Shown: positions 7,673-16,462, numbered from the stretch's first letter. The stretch is DNA of 64,000 nucleotides from Thalassotalea litorea (GCF_005843925.1 NZ_VCBC01000006.1:1-64000), one strand, 5' to 3'. Notes: generated by a model not told the origin, from the sequence alone. Numbers and translations: made by a program.

Positions 7673-9949
7673 ATGAGTCGTATTGTAAAACTGGTCAAAA
7701 CGTTTCTTCCTCTTATCGCTTTAAGTTTGCCGCTAATGAGCAATGCGGTTGCTGCCAAGCAGTTTAAAGTTTCTTCACAGGAACAATATTCGAAAACCCT
7801 TAAAAAAGTTCAGCCTGGCGACACGATTGTTCTGGCCGACAAAGTCTGGAAAGATTTTGAAATCGTTTTTAAGGCCAAAGGCACCAAAGCCAAACCAATC
7901 ACATTAACCGCAGAAACCTCTGGAAAAACGATTTTGTCGGGCAATTCTAATTTGCGACTTGCTGGTGAACATTTGATCGTTAAAGGTTTGGTATTTAAAG
8001 ATGGCTACTCGCCAACTGGAGAGGTGATTTCATTTCGTCGTAACAAAGATGATTTGGCTTACCACACACGTGTTACCGAAGTGGTTATCGATCACTACAG
8101 TAATCCCGATAAATTTGAATCTGATAAATGGGTAGTTATGTACGGTAAACATAACCGTTTCGACCACTCCCACTTAGTCGGAAAAAGCAATTCTGGTGTG
8201 ACTATGGCGGTTCGCTTAAATAGTGAACAGAGCCAGGAAAATCATCATAAAATTGATCATAACTATTTTGGCCCGCGTCCAATTTTAGGTTCTAACGGCG
8301 GCGAAACATTACGTATCGGAACCAGTCATTATTCTTTGTCCGATTCTTTTACGATTGTTGAGAATAACTACTTTGACCGTTGTAATGGTGAAGTGGAAAT
8401 TATCTCTAACAAGTCCGGAAAAAATGAATTTCGAGGAAACGTATTCTTTGAATCGCGTGGCACCCTGACGTTACGCCACGGTAGCGGTAATTTAGTTGAA
8501 GAGAACATTTTCTTTGGTAACGGTGTTGACCATACCGGTGGTATTCGGGTCATCAATGGCGATCAAACGATCCGCAATAACTACCTACAAGGTTTGACAG
8601 GTTATCGCTTTGGTAGCGGTTTTACGGTGATGAACGGTGTGGTTAACTCGCCAATTAATCGGTATCACCAAGTTGAAAATGCCAAGATTGAAAACAATAC
8701 CTTAATTAATGTCGATCATATTCATTTGGCGGCAGGTAGTGATAAAGAGCGTCAAGCTGTGCCGGTTGACTCTGTATTTGCCAACAACCTGATTGTGAAC
8801 GATACCGACCAGGATAATTTCAGTATCTTTGATGATGTCTCTGGTATTGAATTTGATAATAATGTTCGCTCGAACGTCACTGAACCAAAATTAACCGAAG
8901 GGTTTAGCGACCAGAATATCACCCTTGAGAAAGCAGATAACGGCTTGTTATATGCGAAAGACGCGTCAGAAAAAGTGGGTGTTAGCCCAGCGCTTAAGGT
9001 GTTAGATAAAGAGCAAACCGGTGTTTCCTGGTATGCAAAACCTGGTCGTGAAGAAGACTTTGACCAGGGTAAAGTTCATCAAGTGAAAAACGCGGATGGA
9101 TTATATAAAGCATTGGAACAAGCGCAATCTTCCGATGTTATTGCGCTTACGAAAGGCGAGTACATATTAGATAAAATCATTCCTTTAACGAAAACGTTAA
9201 CGTTTAAGTCTCTCGACAGTGACAACGTTGCAACGTTGAAAATTTCCCGTTCAACCACCTTTGATATCAAAGATGGCGGTAACTTAAAGCTTAAAGATGT
9301 TATTCTTGATGGTCAGTATGCTCCGGATAGTGCAGGTAACGCCGTTATCCGTACTTCTAAAATCCCGATGTTGGATAACTATCGTTTTATCGCCGATAAC
9401 ATTCAGGTATCAGGTCTGGATATTAACCATTCTTTTCATTTCTTTGACGTTGGCAATCGTTCATTTGCCAATGAAATTGTCATTACCAATAGTTCATTTA
9501 GCAAAATCACCGGTGACATTCTGCGCCTTGACAAAGAAATGGATGATCTGGGTATCTATAATGGTGAGTACATAACGCTGACTGACAACGTATTTGAGTC
9601 GATTCAAGGCGCTGTCGCGAAGGTTTACCGTGGTGGTACCGATGAAAGTACGTTTGGCCCGCACTTCACCTTTAAAAATAATCAGGTCATTTCGACCGGT
9701 AAAGGTAAGCGTAACAAGTATAAGGCATCTTTATACCTCCACGGTGTACAGGTGAGTAATATCGAAATGAACGAGTTTAGCAACAGTGCTGGTCTTGTCA
9801 TTGAACATACCGTTGGTGAACCGCAAACATTGGTTAAGTCGAATGATTTTATAGCGACACCTAAAGTTGATGTGAAAGAGCTTAATTTTCCAGGTGAAAT
9901 CACCGCGACTTTGACCGACAACCACTATCAAGCCGCAGCTAAGAAATAA
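7673..9949 (+). CDS. PL6-family alginate lyase, two beta-helix domains (AlyGC type)
   Basis: This 758-residue secreted lyase cleaves alginate by beta-elimination. A signal peptide covers about residues 1-28 (ending NAVAA). The catalytic parallel beta-helix holds the PL6 pattern NGEVEIISNK: N208, E240 and E242 would bind calcium, K247 is the base and R268 (TLRHG) the acid. These spacings equal those of AlyGC (N181, E213, E215, K220, R241), as recalled from the literature. A second beta-helix fills about 450-758, as in AlyGC, an exolytic polyguluronate-preferring enzyme. ATG 7673 is preferred over TTG 7661. There is no lipobox, so periplasmic or secreted. Exo-mode and G preference are inferences from the two-domain layout. 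Confidence 0.9.
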   Translation: MSRIVKLVKTFLPLIALSLPLMSNAVAAKQFKVSSQEQYSKTLKKVQPGDTIVLADKVWKDFEIVFKAKGTKAKPITLTAETSGKTILSGNSNLRLAGEHLIVKGLVFKDGYSPTGEVISFRRNKDDLAYHTRVTEVVIDHYSNPDKFESDKWVVMYGKHNRFDHSHLVGKSNSGVTMAVRLNSEQSQENHHKIDHNYFGPRPILGSNGGETLRIGTSHYSLSDSFTIVENNYFDRCNGEVEIISNKSGKNEFRGNVFFESRGTLTLRHGSGNLVEENIFFGNGVDHTGGIRVINGDQTIRNNYLQGLTGYRFGSGFTVMNGVVNSPINRYHQVENAKIENNTLINVDHIHLAAGSDKERQAVPVDSVFANNLIVNDTDQDNFSIFDDVSGIEFDNNVRSNVTEPKLTEGFSDQNITLEKADNGLLYAKDASEKVGVSPALKVLDKEQTGVSWYAKPGREEDFDQGKVHQVKNADGLYKALEQAQSSDVIALTKGEYILDKIIPLTKTLTFKSLDSDNVATLKISRSTTFDIKDGGNLKLKDVILDGQYAPDSAGNAVIRTSKIPMLDNYRFIADNIQVSGLDINHSFHFFDVGNRSFANEIVITNSSFSKITGDILRLDKEMDDLGIYNGEYITLTDNVFESIQGAVAKVYRGGTDESTFGPHFTFKNNQVISTGKGKRNKYKASLYLHGVQVSNIEMNEFSNSAGLVIEHTVGEPQTLVKSNDFIATPKVDVKELNFPGEITATLTDNHYQAAAKK

Positions 9950-9961
9950 GGGATAAAGAAA

Positions 9962-12247
9962 GTGTTATATTCCAGCTTCCTCACGACTATCCAGAATAGG
10001 TTAAGTCGTACAAATAAATCGTTTAAGGCGTCTCGCGCTGTGCGTGGGCTGTTAATTCTTGCGAGTCTAGCCGTTGTGCCGTCTACCTTTGCTTTTGCAG
10101 AGAGTTTTAATCAAGGCGCACACCCAAGATTGGTGGTAAACGCCAGTGATATTCCGGCAATGCAAAAAGCGGTTAAGCAAGACGGCAGTTTTCAGCAAGC
10201 TTACCAGGCATTGAAAATTCAAGTTGATGCGCAATTAGAACGCGCGGTTAATATCCCTGTCCCGAAAGATGCTGGTGGTGGGTTTACCCATGAGCAACAC
10301 AAGCGCAATTATCGTGCGATGCATGATGCGGGTATCTTGTTTCAACTGAGCGGGCAGGACAAGTACGCAGAGCGTGCTATCGAATTAATGCTTGGCTATG
10401 CCGAAATGTACAAAGATTTGCCATTGCACCCGAAGCAAAAAGAGCAGGCACCAGGGCGCTTATTTTGGCAGAGCCTGAATGAAGCCGTATTTTTGGTTTA
10501 CAGCATTCAAGGTTATGACTTTGTCCATGATTTTGCGACGAAAGAACAGCGCGAGACTATCGAACAAGGACTATTTCGTCCAATGGCGAGCTTTTTATCG
10601 TCTGAATCGCCGCAAACATTCGATAAAATTCATAACCATGGTACCTGGGCAACTGCTGCCGTTGGTATGACGGGATTAGTACTTGATGAATCCGAGTGGG
10701 TTGAGCAAGCACTTTATGGTTTAGATAAATCCGGTACAGGCGGTTTCATGCGTCAACTGGATGAATTGTTTTCACCGCAAGGTTATTACACCGAAGGCCC
10801 TTACTATCAGCGCTATGCATTGATGCCATTTGTGTTCTTTGCCAAAGCCGTGGAAGTAAACCAACCAGAACGTAAAATCTTTGAGTATCGCGATAACATT
10901 TTGTTAAAAGCAATCGATACCACGATTCAATTGAGCTATAACCGTCTGTTTTTCCCGATTAATGATGCAATTAAAGACAAAGGTATTGATACGGTTGAAT
11001 TGGTTTATGGTGTAACGATTGCTTATGGCTTAACCAACAATCCGCAACTATTAGATGTTGCGGAGCAGCAGCAACAGGTATTACTGACCGGTGATGGATT
11101 GAAAGTGGCACAGGCAATAGATGCCGGTGAAGCCCAGCCCTATCATTTTGCCAGCAAGGAGTTTGGTGATGGTCAGGATGGTAAGCAAGGAGCTCTAGTT
11201 GTGATGCGCGCGAATCAGGACAGCCAAACCAATCCTGAAAAGCACCAGGCGCTGGTCTTTAAAGCGACCTCGCAGGGAATGGGGCATGGTCACTTTGATA
11301 AACTAAACTGGATTTTTTATGACAATGGCCATGAAGTCGTCAGCGATTATGGTGCGGCACGTTTTCTTAATGTAGAAGCCAAATATGGCGGTCACTATCT
11401 ACGTGAAAATAATACCTACGCGAAGCAAACCATTGCTCACAATACGTTAGTTGTCGATCAACGTAGCCACTTTAAAGGTAACACTAAACGTGGTAACAAA
11501 TATGCGCCGACGGTGACGCTATTTGCCAGCGATGATGATGTTTCTTTGTCTTCAGCTTTCATCGATACTGCGTATAAAGGCGTAGAAATGCGTCGAACTC
11601 AGGCGTTGGTTAAGGTTGCTAATCGCGAACTGCCAATCGTAATCGATGTGTTTAATGTGAACAGTGATAAGTATCATCAATACGACTTGCCGTTACATTT
11701 CAATGGCCATCTGATGGACACATCGGCGACGTTAAAAACGAATAACACCTCGTTAGCGCCATTAGGTAAGAAAGACGGCTATCAGCACCTTTGGTTAACG
11801 TCAGAAGCGAGCCTGGAACAGCCCCTAAGCAAGGTAACCTGGTTAAATGATGATCGTTTTTATACCATGACTACCAAAGCGACAGAAGATATGACGTTGT
11901 TGTTCACCCGCACCGGTGCCAATGATCCTGACTTTAATCTTCGCGAAGATAAAGCTTTCATTTACCGCTTAGAGAAAGCGAAAAACGTGGACTTTGTCAG
12001 CCTGCTTGAATTACACGGTGAATACAATCCAAGTAAAGAATATACATTGGACGCCCATTCTCAGTTAGAGTCTCTGGATTATTCCGTTGAAGATGACGTT
12101 CATGTTGTTCGCTTTAAATTAGCCGGCTCGGATGCTATGTTGTTGGCATTCGTACCAGAAGGTAAATCGGACCAGCAGGTTAAGTTCTCTTTCAATGGTC
12201 AGAGCTATAAGTTCAAAGGTCAGTATCTTCTTACTACGGAACAGTAA
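9962..12247 (+). CDS. PL17-family oligoalginate lyase (heparinase II/III-like)
   Basis: This exolytic lyase of 761 residues turns alginate oligomers into unsaturated monomer that becomes DEH. It has a signal peptide (about 1-46, ending FAFAE), an N-terminal alpha/alpha toroid and a C-terminal heparinase II/III beta-sandwich. Visible catalytic elements are N225-H226 in HNHGTW and Y282 in EGPYYQRY, 56 residues after the histidine as in Alg17C; GHGHFDKLNW and AHNTLVVD are conserved sandwich motifs. GTG 9962 is the start: AAGGGA precedes it and no Met lies before the mature domain. It follows the PL6 gene by 12 bases, so the two are co-expressed. Confidence 0.92.
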   Translation: MLYSSFLTTIQNRLSRTNKSFKASRAVRGLLILASLAVVPSTFAFAESFNQGAHPRLVVNASDIPAMQKAVKQDGSFQQAYQALKIQVDAQLERAVNIPVPKDAGGGFTHEQHKRNYRAMHDAGILFQLSGQDKYAERAIELMLGYAEMYKDLPLHPKQKEQAPGRLFWQSLNEAVFLVYSIQGYDFVHDFATKEQRETIEQGLFRPMASFLSSESPQTFDKIHNHGTWATAAVGMTGLVLDESEWVEQALYGLDKSGTGGFMRQLDELFSPQGYYTEGPYYQRYALMPFVFFAKAVEVNQPERKIFEYRDNILLKAIDTTIQLSYNRLFFPINDAIKDKGIDTVELVYGVTIAYGLTNNPQLLDVAEQQQQVLLTGDGLKVAQAIDAGEAQPYHFASKEFGDGQDGKQGALVVMRANQDSQTNPEKHQALVFKATSQGMGHGHFDKLNWIFYDNGHEVVSDYGAARFLNVEAKYGGHYLRENNTYAKQTIAHNTLVVDQRSHFKGNTKRGNKYAPTVTLFASDDDVSLSSAFIDTAYKGVEMRRTQALVKVANRELPIVIDVFNVNSDKYHQYDLPLHFNGHLMDTSATLKTNNTSLAPLGKKDGYQHLWLTSEASLEQPLSKVTWLNDDRFYTMTTKATEDMTLLFTRTGANDPDFNLREDKAFIYRLEKAKNVDFVSLLELHGEYNPSKEYTLDAHSQLESLDYSVEDDVHVVRFKLAGSDAMLLAFVPEGKSDQQVKFSFNGQSYKFKGQYLLTTEQ

Positions 12248-12278
12248 CTTTACAAGCTAAACAAAGTTAAGTTATCCC

Positions 12279-12320
12279 ATTGGCTTTATCCGCTCATTCG
12301 GGTCGATAAAGCCAATTTTC
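12279..12320 (+). terminator. Hairpin between PL17 and kdgK
   Basis: ATTGGCTTTATC (12279-12290) pairs with GATAAAGCCAAT (12305-12316) and is followed by a short T run. As between the receptor and PL6, it sits within a same-strand series and may tune expression of kdgK relative to the lyases. Confidence 0.65.
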
Positions 12321-12350
12321 AATTTAAATCTTAAAGGAAAATCAGGCCAA

Positions 12351-13295
12351 ATGAACAAGATCGTATTAATGGGCGAATGTATGATTGAATTGCTACAGGA
12401 CAAGCAATCAGGTCAAATTGCGGGTCAGTCATTTGCCGGCGATGTCTATAATTCTGCTGTTTATTTAAAGCGATTGTTTCCCGCCGTTGATACCAAGCTA
12501 TTAACTGCCATCGGCGGCGACAGCATGAGCGATGCAATGTTATCTAGGTTTGCCAGTGAAGATCTGAATAATCAATTGGTGTTTCGTGACCCGGAACGAT
12601 TACCAGGGATTTATCTGGTACAAACCGATGACGAAGGCGAACGCTCATTCCTGTATTGGCGTGAAAGCGCTGCTGCACGTCAGGTTATGCAGTTTGTTGA
12701 TGCCCCTGAAACTTTGCAGTTAGATGCTGGCGATGTGTTTTTCTTTACCGGGATTTCACTGGCTATAATCGAAAAATCTCATCGTGAAAAGTTTTGGACA
12801 GTCGTTAGTCAATTAAAGCAACAGGGCGTTAAAATTGCGTTCGATTTGAATTATCGGGCCCGCCTTTGGAGTACTCTTGAAGATGCTCAGCAACAGTTTG
12901 CGAATGCGTATCAACTTGCGGATATTTTGATCCCTGGTGTTGATGATTTTGAACAAATGTACCCATCGTTATGCAATGGCAATATCGATTCAGCAGAAGC
13001 GATTGTTGCGTTTTTCCAGGATTATGAATTTTTGGAACTAATCATTAAAAACGGTGAAAAGAATATCATTGTTATGACGCAAGATGAGCGTGCTGAAATT
13101 GATGTGCAACGAGTGACCAATGTTGTTGATACAACGTCTGCGGGGGATTCGTTTAATGGTGCGTATTTAGGCGCTCGCATTGCAGGAAAATCAATGCAAG
13201 ATGCGACTCGCCTCGCTGCAAAAGTTGCAGGTGAAGTGATCCAGCACCCAGGTGCGATTGTTCCCAAAGATGCATTTAGTAAGCTAGACGTCTAA
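12351..13295 (+). CDS. kdgK: 2-dehydro-3-deoxygluconate kinase (KDG kinase)
   Basis: This 314-residue PfkB-family sugar kinase phosphorylates 2-keto-3-deoxygluconate to KDPG with ATP, between the SDR reductase and Eda. The N-terminal MGECMIELL and FAGDVYNSAVYL segments form the sugar site, LLTAIGGDSMSD is PfkB signature 1, and DTTSAGDSFNGAYLGA is signature 2 with catalytic base D266 and the GAGD-type anion hole. The length and the GECM start are typical of KdgK rather than ribokinase or fructokinase. It closes the receptor-PL6-PL17 series after a 103-base gap with a hairpin. Confidence 0.93.
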   Translation: MNKIVLMGECMIELLQDKQSGQIAGQSFAGDVYNSAVYLKRLFPAVDTKLLTAIGGDSMSDAMLSRFASEDLNNQLVFRDPERLPGIYLVQTDDEGERSFLYWRESAAARQVMQFVDAPETLQLDAGDVFFFTGISLAIIEKSHREKFWTVVSQLKQQGVKIAFDLNYRARLWSTLEDAQQQFANAYQLADILIPGVDDFEQMYPSLCNGNIDSAEAIVAFFQDYEFLELIIKNGEKNIIVMTQDERAEIDVQRVTNVVDTTSAGDSFNGAYLGARIAGKSMQDATRLAAKVAGEVIQHPGAIVPKDAFSKLDV

Positions 13296-13742
13296 TCATT
13301 TAAGCGTGCAGGGGGTGCTCATATCACCCCCTTAGCAACGAGTTTTTCGCAAACCCTCAAGAACTCCGCAAACCCTCAATAACATCCGCAAATAACCAGC
13401 ATCGCAATATCTTTGTGGTGAGTTAATCCGTTTCACTATTTCAGTTTTGATACTTTAAGTCATCTAGTGAATAACCTACTGCTCCTAGCGACTATCATTC
13501 ACCATGCTACCGTCAAAGTTCCTTTTTAGTGGTTTGTGTTGTTCAATTTAGGTCACACAAATTCTTTGGTAATTGCTCTGCAATTCCGACCAATAAATTC
13601 AATGAAAGGCAAAGAGAAAGCGGCAAAGTCTTAAACATTTACTAATCTTATAATTCTTGGCTTTTTCTTTTTAGCTACCTCTGTTAAACATCGGATTCTT
13701 GCAGTTTAGAACCCCTGAACAATACACTGCGAGGCCATCACG
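13296..13742. other. Gene-free interval after the alginate locus
   Basis: This 447-base gap begins with a GGGGGTG/CACCCCC hairpin (13311-13317 with 13325-13331) that may end the kdgK transcript, though no T tract follows. Just after it, a sequence close to CCGCAAACCCTCAA is repeated about every 20 bases from 13345 to 13400. Nothing else was recognised. Confidence 0.5.
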
Positions 13743-14243
13743 ATGCGTTTCTTGATCCTGTTGTTGTTTTTCTCTTTCGCCAGCATTGCCAATGTAGATT
13801 TAGTGAATGTAGATTTGGTAAAAGTAGATTTGGTAAAAGTAGATAAGTCCAAGAACCTTATGTACTTAATCAAACAAGGGGAAGTCGTTCGTCAATACCA
13901 TATTGCGCTGGGCGAAAACCCTAAAGGGCATAAACAGCGTCAAGGGGATGAGCGCACGCCCGAAGGACGCTATATTCTCGATTACAAAAAAGAAGATTCC
14001 TCTTTTTACCGGGCTATGCACATTAGTTACCCTAACGAAGTCGATTTAGCCAATGCTAAGCAAAATGGTGTTTCCGCTGGCGGGCTAATTATGATTCACG
14101 GTCAAAAAAATGGTCGAGAAAAACTCGCACCGATTACGCAACAATATAATTGGACCGACGGCTGTATCGCGTTAACCAATGAAGAAATGGACGAGTTCAT
14201 GGCGTTGGTTAATGTCGGTACACCGATTGAAATCGAGTGGTAA
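13743..14243 (+). CDS. L,D-transpeptidase (YkuD) family protein
   Basis: This small exported protein of 166 residues has a signal peptide (about 1-16) and a YkuD domain with catalytic H119 (IMIHG) and C141 in NWTDGCIALTN. Members of this group with a short domain act on peptidoglycan stem peptides or have unknown cell-wall roles. Between signal and domain lies a five-residue repeat of the VDLVK kind, encoded by a 15-base tandem repeat. GAGG eight bases before ATG 13743 supports the start. It stands alone between the alginate locus and the csrC-like RNA. Confidence 0.88.
   Translation: MRFLILLLFFSFASIANVDLVNVDLVKVDLVKVDKSKNLMYLIKQGEVVRQYHIALGENPKGHKQRQGDERTPEGRYILDYKKEDSSFYRAMHISYPNEVDLANAKQNGVSAGGLIMIHGQKNGREKLAPITQQYNWTDGCIALTNEEMDEFMALVNVGTPIEIEW
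13794..13847 (+). repeat. 15-bp tandem repeat inside the YkuD gene
   Basis: Units start at 13794, 13809, 13824 and (partial) 13839; units two and three are identical (GTAGATTTGGTAAAA). It keeps the reading frame and codes for VDLV(N/K) repeats, so copy number may vary without breaking the gene. Confidence 0.85.
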
Positions 14244-14451
14244 TGCTCCCTGTGAATGACCGTAAACATTCTTGCTTTGTAAAATTGTGATTATCATTTA
14301 TGCAAGCCGTTTTGTCGTATGTACTGCTTGAGCCGGAGAATGTAACCGGAGAATCTGTCTGTTTTTTCTCCTCCTGTGTGAGACATTGACCATTGTTGCA
14401 GGGGGTTAAAACCTAACTTTTATCAGTTTAAAATTGAAAAATGCATTAAAT

Positions 14452-14469
14452 ACAGCACTTTAGTGCTGT
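14452..14469. promoter_or_regulatory. Perfect inverted repeat upstream of the csrC-like RNA
   Basis: ACAGCACT-TT-AGTGCTGT is an 18-base perfect inverted repeat about 75-90 bases before the predicted RNA start. It is the only strong palindrome in the otherwise gene-free interval 14244-14541 and is in the range where response regulators of the BarA/UvrY (GacS/GacA) system bind csrB/csrC promoters. It does not match the TGTAAG-N6-CTTACA GacA box, so the binder is unknown. Confidence 0.4.
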
Positions 14470-14507
14470 TGAGGTTGTTTTCTGTATGACAAACGCCAAT
14501 TTTTGGA

Positions 14508-14535
14508 TTGTAACCAAGTGTAACGCGAGTAAACT
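14508..14535 (+). promoter_or_regulatory. Predicted promoter of the csrC-like RNA
   Basis: TTGTAA (14508-14513) and TAAACT (14530-14535) are spaced by 16 bases and would start transcription near 14542, just ahead of the first GGA hairpin. Confidence 0.5.
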
Positions 14536-14541
14536 TAATAA

Positions 14542-14849
14542 CAGCTACAAGGAGTAGCCAAATTAGAAATCAAATAATGGAATTTCAGTAAGGATGCTGG
14601 ATGGACATTCTGGTAAGGATTACCCTTTTAAGCACGGATTGCTTACTTGCTTAGGAATAGCAATTTTACCTCTTTTGAGGTTATGGATAGCCTATAAGGT
14701 GTCAGGACGACCGAAAAGAAAAAATAATGTACGGATACGAACGAATATATGGATAGTTTATAAGGATATATTCTGGCTGGATTGCCAACAAGAAAAAGAG
14801 CTTGTTAAGAGCTTTGGAAAAGCGATAGTTAACCCTATCGCTTTTTTTT
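14542..14849 (+). ncRNA. csrC: CsrB/CsrC-type regulatory RNA (CsrA sponge)
   Basis: The roughly 308-base transcript carries 15 GGA motifs, many shown in hairpin loops: GCTAC-AAGGA-GTAGC (14544-14558), GGTAA-GGA-TTACC (14612-14624), AGCA-CGGAT-TGCT, GCT-TAGGAAT-AGC, GTA-CGGA-TAC, TATA-AGGA-TATA and GGC-TGGAT-TGCC. It ends in a strong terminator. This is the known architecture of RNAs that sequester the CsrA/RsmA translational regulator. Placement also fits: in E. coli csrC lies between engB (yihA) and yihI, on the strand of yihI and hemN, as here. An 89-codon open frame across it (14594-14863) is best explained as chance. No covariance model was run. Confidence 0.85.
14819..14849 (+). terminator. 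Intrinsic terminator of the csrC-like RNA
   Basis: AGCGATAG (14821-14828) pairs with CTATCGCT (14835-14842) and runs into eight T. Confidence 0.93.
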
Positions 14850-14945
14850 CGCCTGTCGATTAATGACAACTAATTGAGTGAATTCTGGGGTTTTACGGCA
14901 CTATGCAGTAAAATAACTCTATTACCCATTATTTACAGACTTCTA

Positions 14946-15527
14946 ATGTCACGTTCAAAAAAATCTCGTAAAGAAGGCGCCTTGATGAAGGCGATTTTAC
15001 CAAAGCGTACTCCGAAAGAAGAAAAGGAAAAGCGCATCCGTAAAAAAAGCGGCAATAAGCCGGGTTCTCGCCAGGTAACAGAAGCAAAACAATCGAATCA
15101 AGCCAATCAATCTGCTCAGCGCGATCCTCGATTAGGGAGCAAAAAGCCGATAGCTTTAGGTGTTGAGCAGGTAACTCATAGTAAGCCTGCACCTAAGCCT
15201 GAGAACAGGCCGGAATCGATAGCTCCTGTCCGTGTTGTCGACAATAGTGCCGCGCTGGAGCAAGAACTTCTGGCGCTCGAAAATAATGAAGCCTTGCAAA
15301 CGCTGGCGGCTCGTGATGAAGCCGGTGAAGCGTTAACTGAAGAGCAACAGTCGCAGTTACAGGCGGGGTTAGCGCGTTATCAGGAGTTAGTGTCTGAACT
15401 TGGATTAGAACAAGAGCAAGACGAAGATGTGCAGACCCAAGAGAGCTCGCAAGTTAGCGAAGAGGCGCTTTGGGATAAGCTCGATGATTATGACTTTAGC
15501 GAATATCAAGAAGACAAAGAAAAATAG
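14946..15527 (+). CDS. yihI: Der GTPase-activating protein YihI
   Basis: This 193-residue cytosolic protein stimulates GTP hydrolysis by the ribosome-assembly GTPase Der (EngA). It shows the YihI pattern: a basic N-terminus (SRSKKSRKEG), the KKSGNKPGSR and DPRLGSKKPIALGV motifs, and an acidic C-terminal domain (LEQELLALENNEALQTLAARDEAGE and on). ATG 14946 fits the family start; an upstream in-frame frame to 14874 is not supported. It heads a run with the DUF2489, DksA-like and hemN genes, an order known from other gammaproteobacteria. Confidence 0.92.
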   Translation: MSRSKKSRKEGALMKAILPKRTPKEEKEKRIRKKSGNKPGSRQVTEAKQSNQANQSAQRDPRLGSKKPIALGVEQVTHSKPAPKPENRPESIAPVRVVDNSAALEQELLALENNEALQTLAARDEAGEALTEEQQSQLQAGLARYQELVSELGLEQEQDEDVQTQESSQVSEEALWDKLDDYDFSEYQEDKEK

Positions 15528-15539
15528 GGTAGTAATTCT

Positions 15540-16046
15540 GTGTCAAATTCAATGATAGCGGTGCTCATTGGCGCCGCAGTTGTGATCTTTTTACTGGCGG
15601 CTTATGCCAGTTATCTGCTGTTTCAGTTGCGACATCAACAGCAGTCGCAGCGCAGCATTGCCCTTAAGCAACAGCAAAAGCGTGCAGAAAAAGATCTCAA
15701 GGTAGTTTCCAGTGTCTTGATTATTTGTAAAGCCATACAAGAAAAACAATGCGATTTATCAGAAGGTTGCTGGCGCCTTTCGGTTCTATTGGAGTCTATG
15801 GAAGAGTCCCTTGAATCACCAACTCAAAGATTCCCTGCTATATTTAATTTATATAACAAGATTTCGCATATGCCGATTCTTGAGGAAAGAAAAAAGCTTT
15901 CCAAAAAAGAAAAGTTGGCGCTGGATCTGGAGCGTATGGGTTATGAAGAGAGTTTGGAATCGGACATTTATGCCGATATTGAGCGCCTGATACCTGACGC
16001 ATCGAATCGTCAACAAGCATTGCGAGATCTGACACAAAGCAAATAA
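15540..16046 (+). CDS. DUF2489-family membrane-anchored protein
   Basis: This 168-residue protein has one N-terminal transmembrane helix (about residues 7-28) and a soluble, largely helical cytoplasmic part rich in Lys and Gln, matching the DUF2489 family usually found beside yihI. Function is unknown. GTG 15540 is favoured: AGGG lies nine bases before it, while the ATG at 15552 would cut into the hydrophobic helix region. It follows yihI by 12 bases and is probably co-transcribed. Confidence 0.8.
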   Translation: MSNSMIAVLIGAAVVIFLLAAYASYLLFQLRHQQQSQRSIALKQQQKRAEKDLKVVSSVLIICKAIQEKQCDLSEGCWRLSVLLESMEESLESPTQRFPAIFNLYNKISHMPILEERKKLSKKEKLALDLERMGYEESLESDIYADIERLIPDASNRQQALRDLTQSK

Positions 16047-16062
16047 TAAAGGGGCTACGTCT

Positions 16063-16374
16063 ATGTCAGAAGTTCTTAAAGTGGAGTTTACCAAGCGAAT
16101 TGTAGAATTACAGTCAAGGGTAACCTCAATTCATGATGATTTTGCCGAAGGCAGAAATGCGGATTGGTCGGAACAGGCTGGCGAGCGAGAAAACGATGAA
16201 GTTCTGAATGCGCTTGAATTCGAAGCAAAGATTGAAATACAGCAGCTTTCGAATGCCATCACTCGCATTGAAAATGGTTCCTACGGTATTTGCCAGGACT
16301 GTGGTGAAGATATTGCGCGGGAGCGCTTGAAGGTACAACCCGCGGCCACTAAGTGCATTCAATGCGCTGACTAA
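16063..16374 (+). CDS. DksA/TraR-type C4 zinc-finger protein
   Basis: This 103-residue protein has a helical N-terminal part (a likely coiled coil, with two acidic residues in the tip region) and a C-terminal four-cysteine zinc finger, C77-C80 and C98-C101, in YGICQDCGEDI and KCIQCAD. Shorter than DksA (about 150), it belongs to the TraR/YbiI-like group whose members may bind the RNA polymerase secondary channel. AAGGGG precedes ATG 16063. It lies between the DUF2489 gene and hemN. A transcriptional role is family-level inference. Confidence 0.87.
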   Translation: MSEVLKVEFTKRIVELQSRVTSIHDDFAEGRNADWSEQAGERENDEVLNALEFEAKIEIQQLSNAITRIENGSYGICQDCGEDIARERLKVQPAATKCIQCAD

Positions 16375-16462
16375 AGTTATTTTTGATACTGCTTTTGTCT
16401 TAGATCAACGTTTCAATATCCATTGTCCATTAGACTGGCGTTTTTACGCCAGGCCTGATTTT

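Noticed and set aside
14594..14863. An 89-codon open frame on the + strand
   Set aside because: It overlaps the csrC-like RNA and its terminator, starts without a ribosome binding site, and its residues come from repeated GGA hairpins rather than a protein family.
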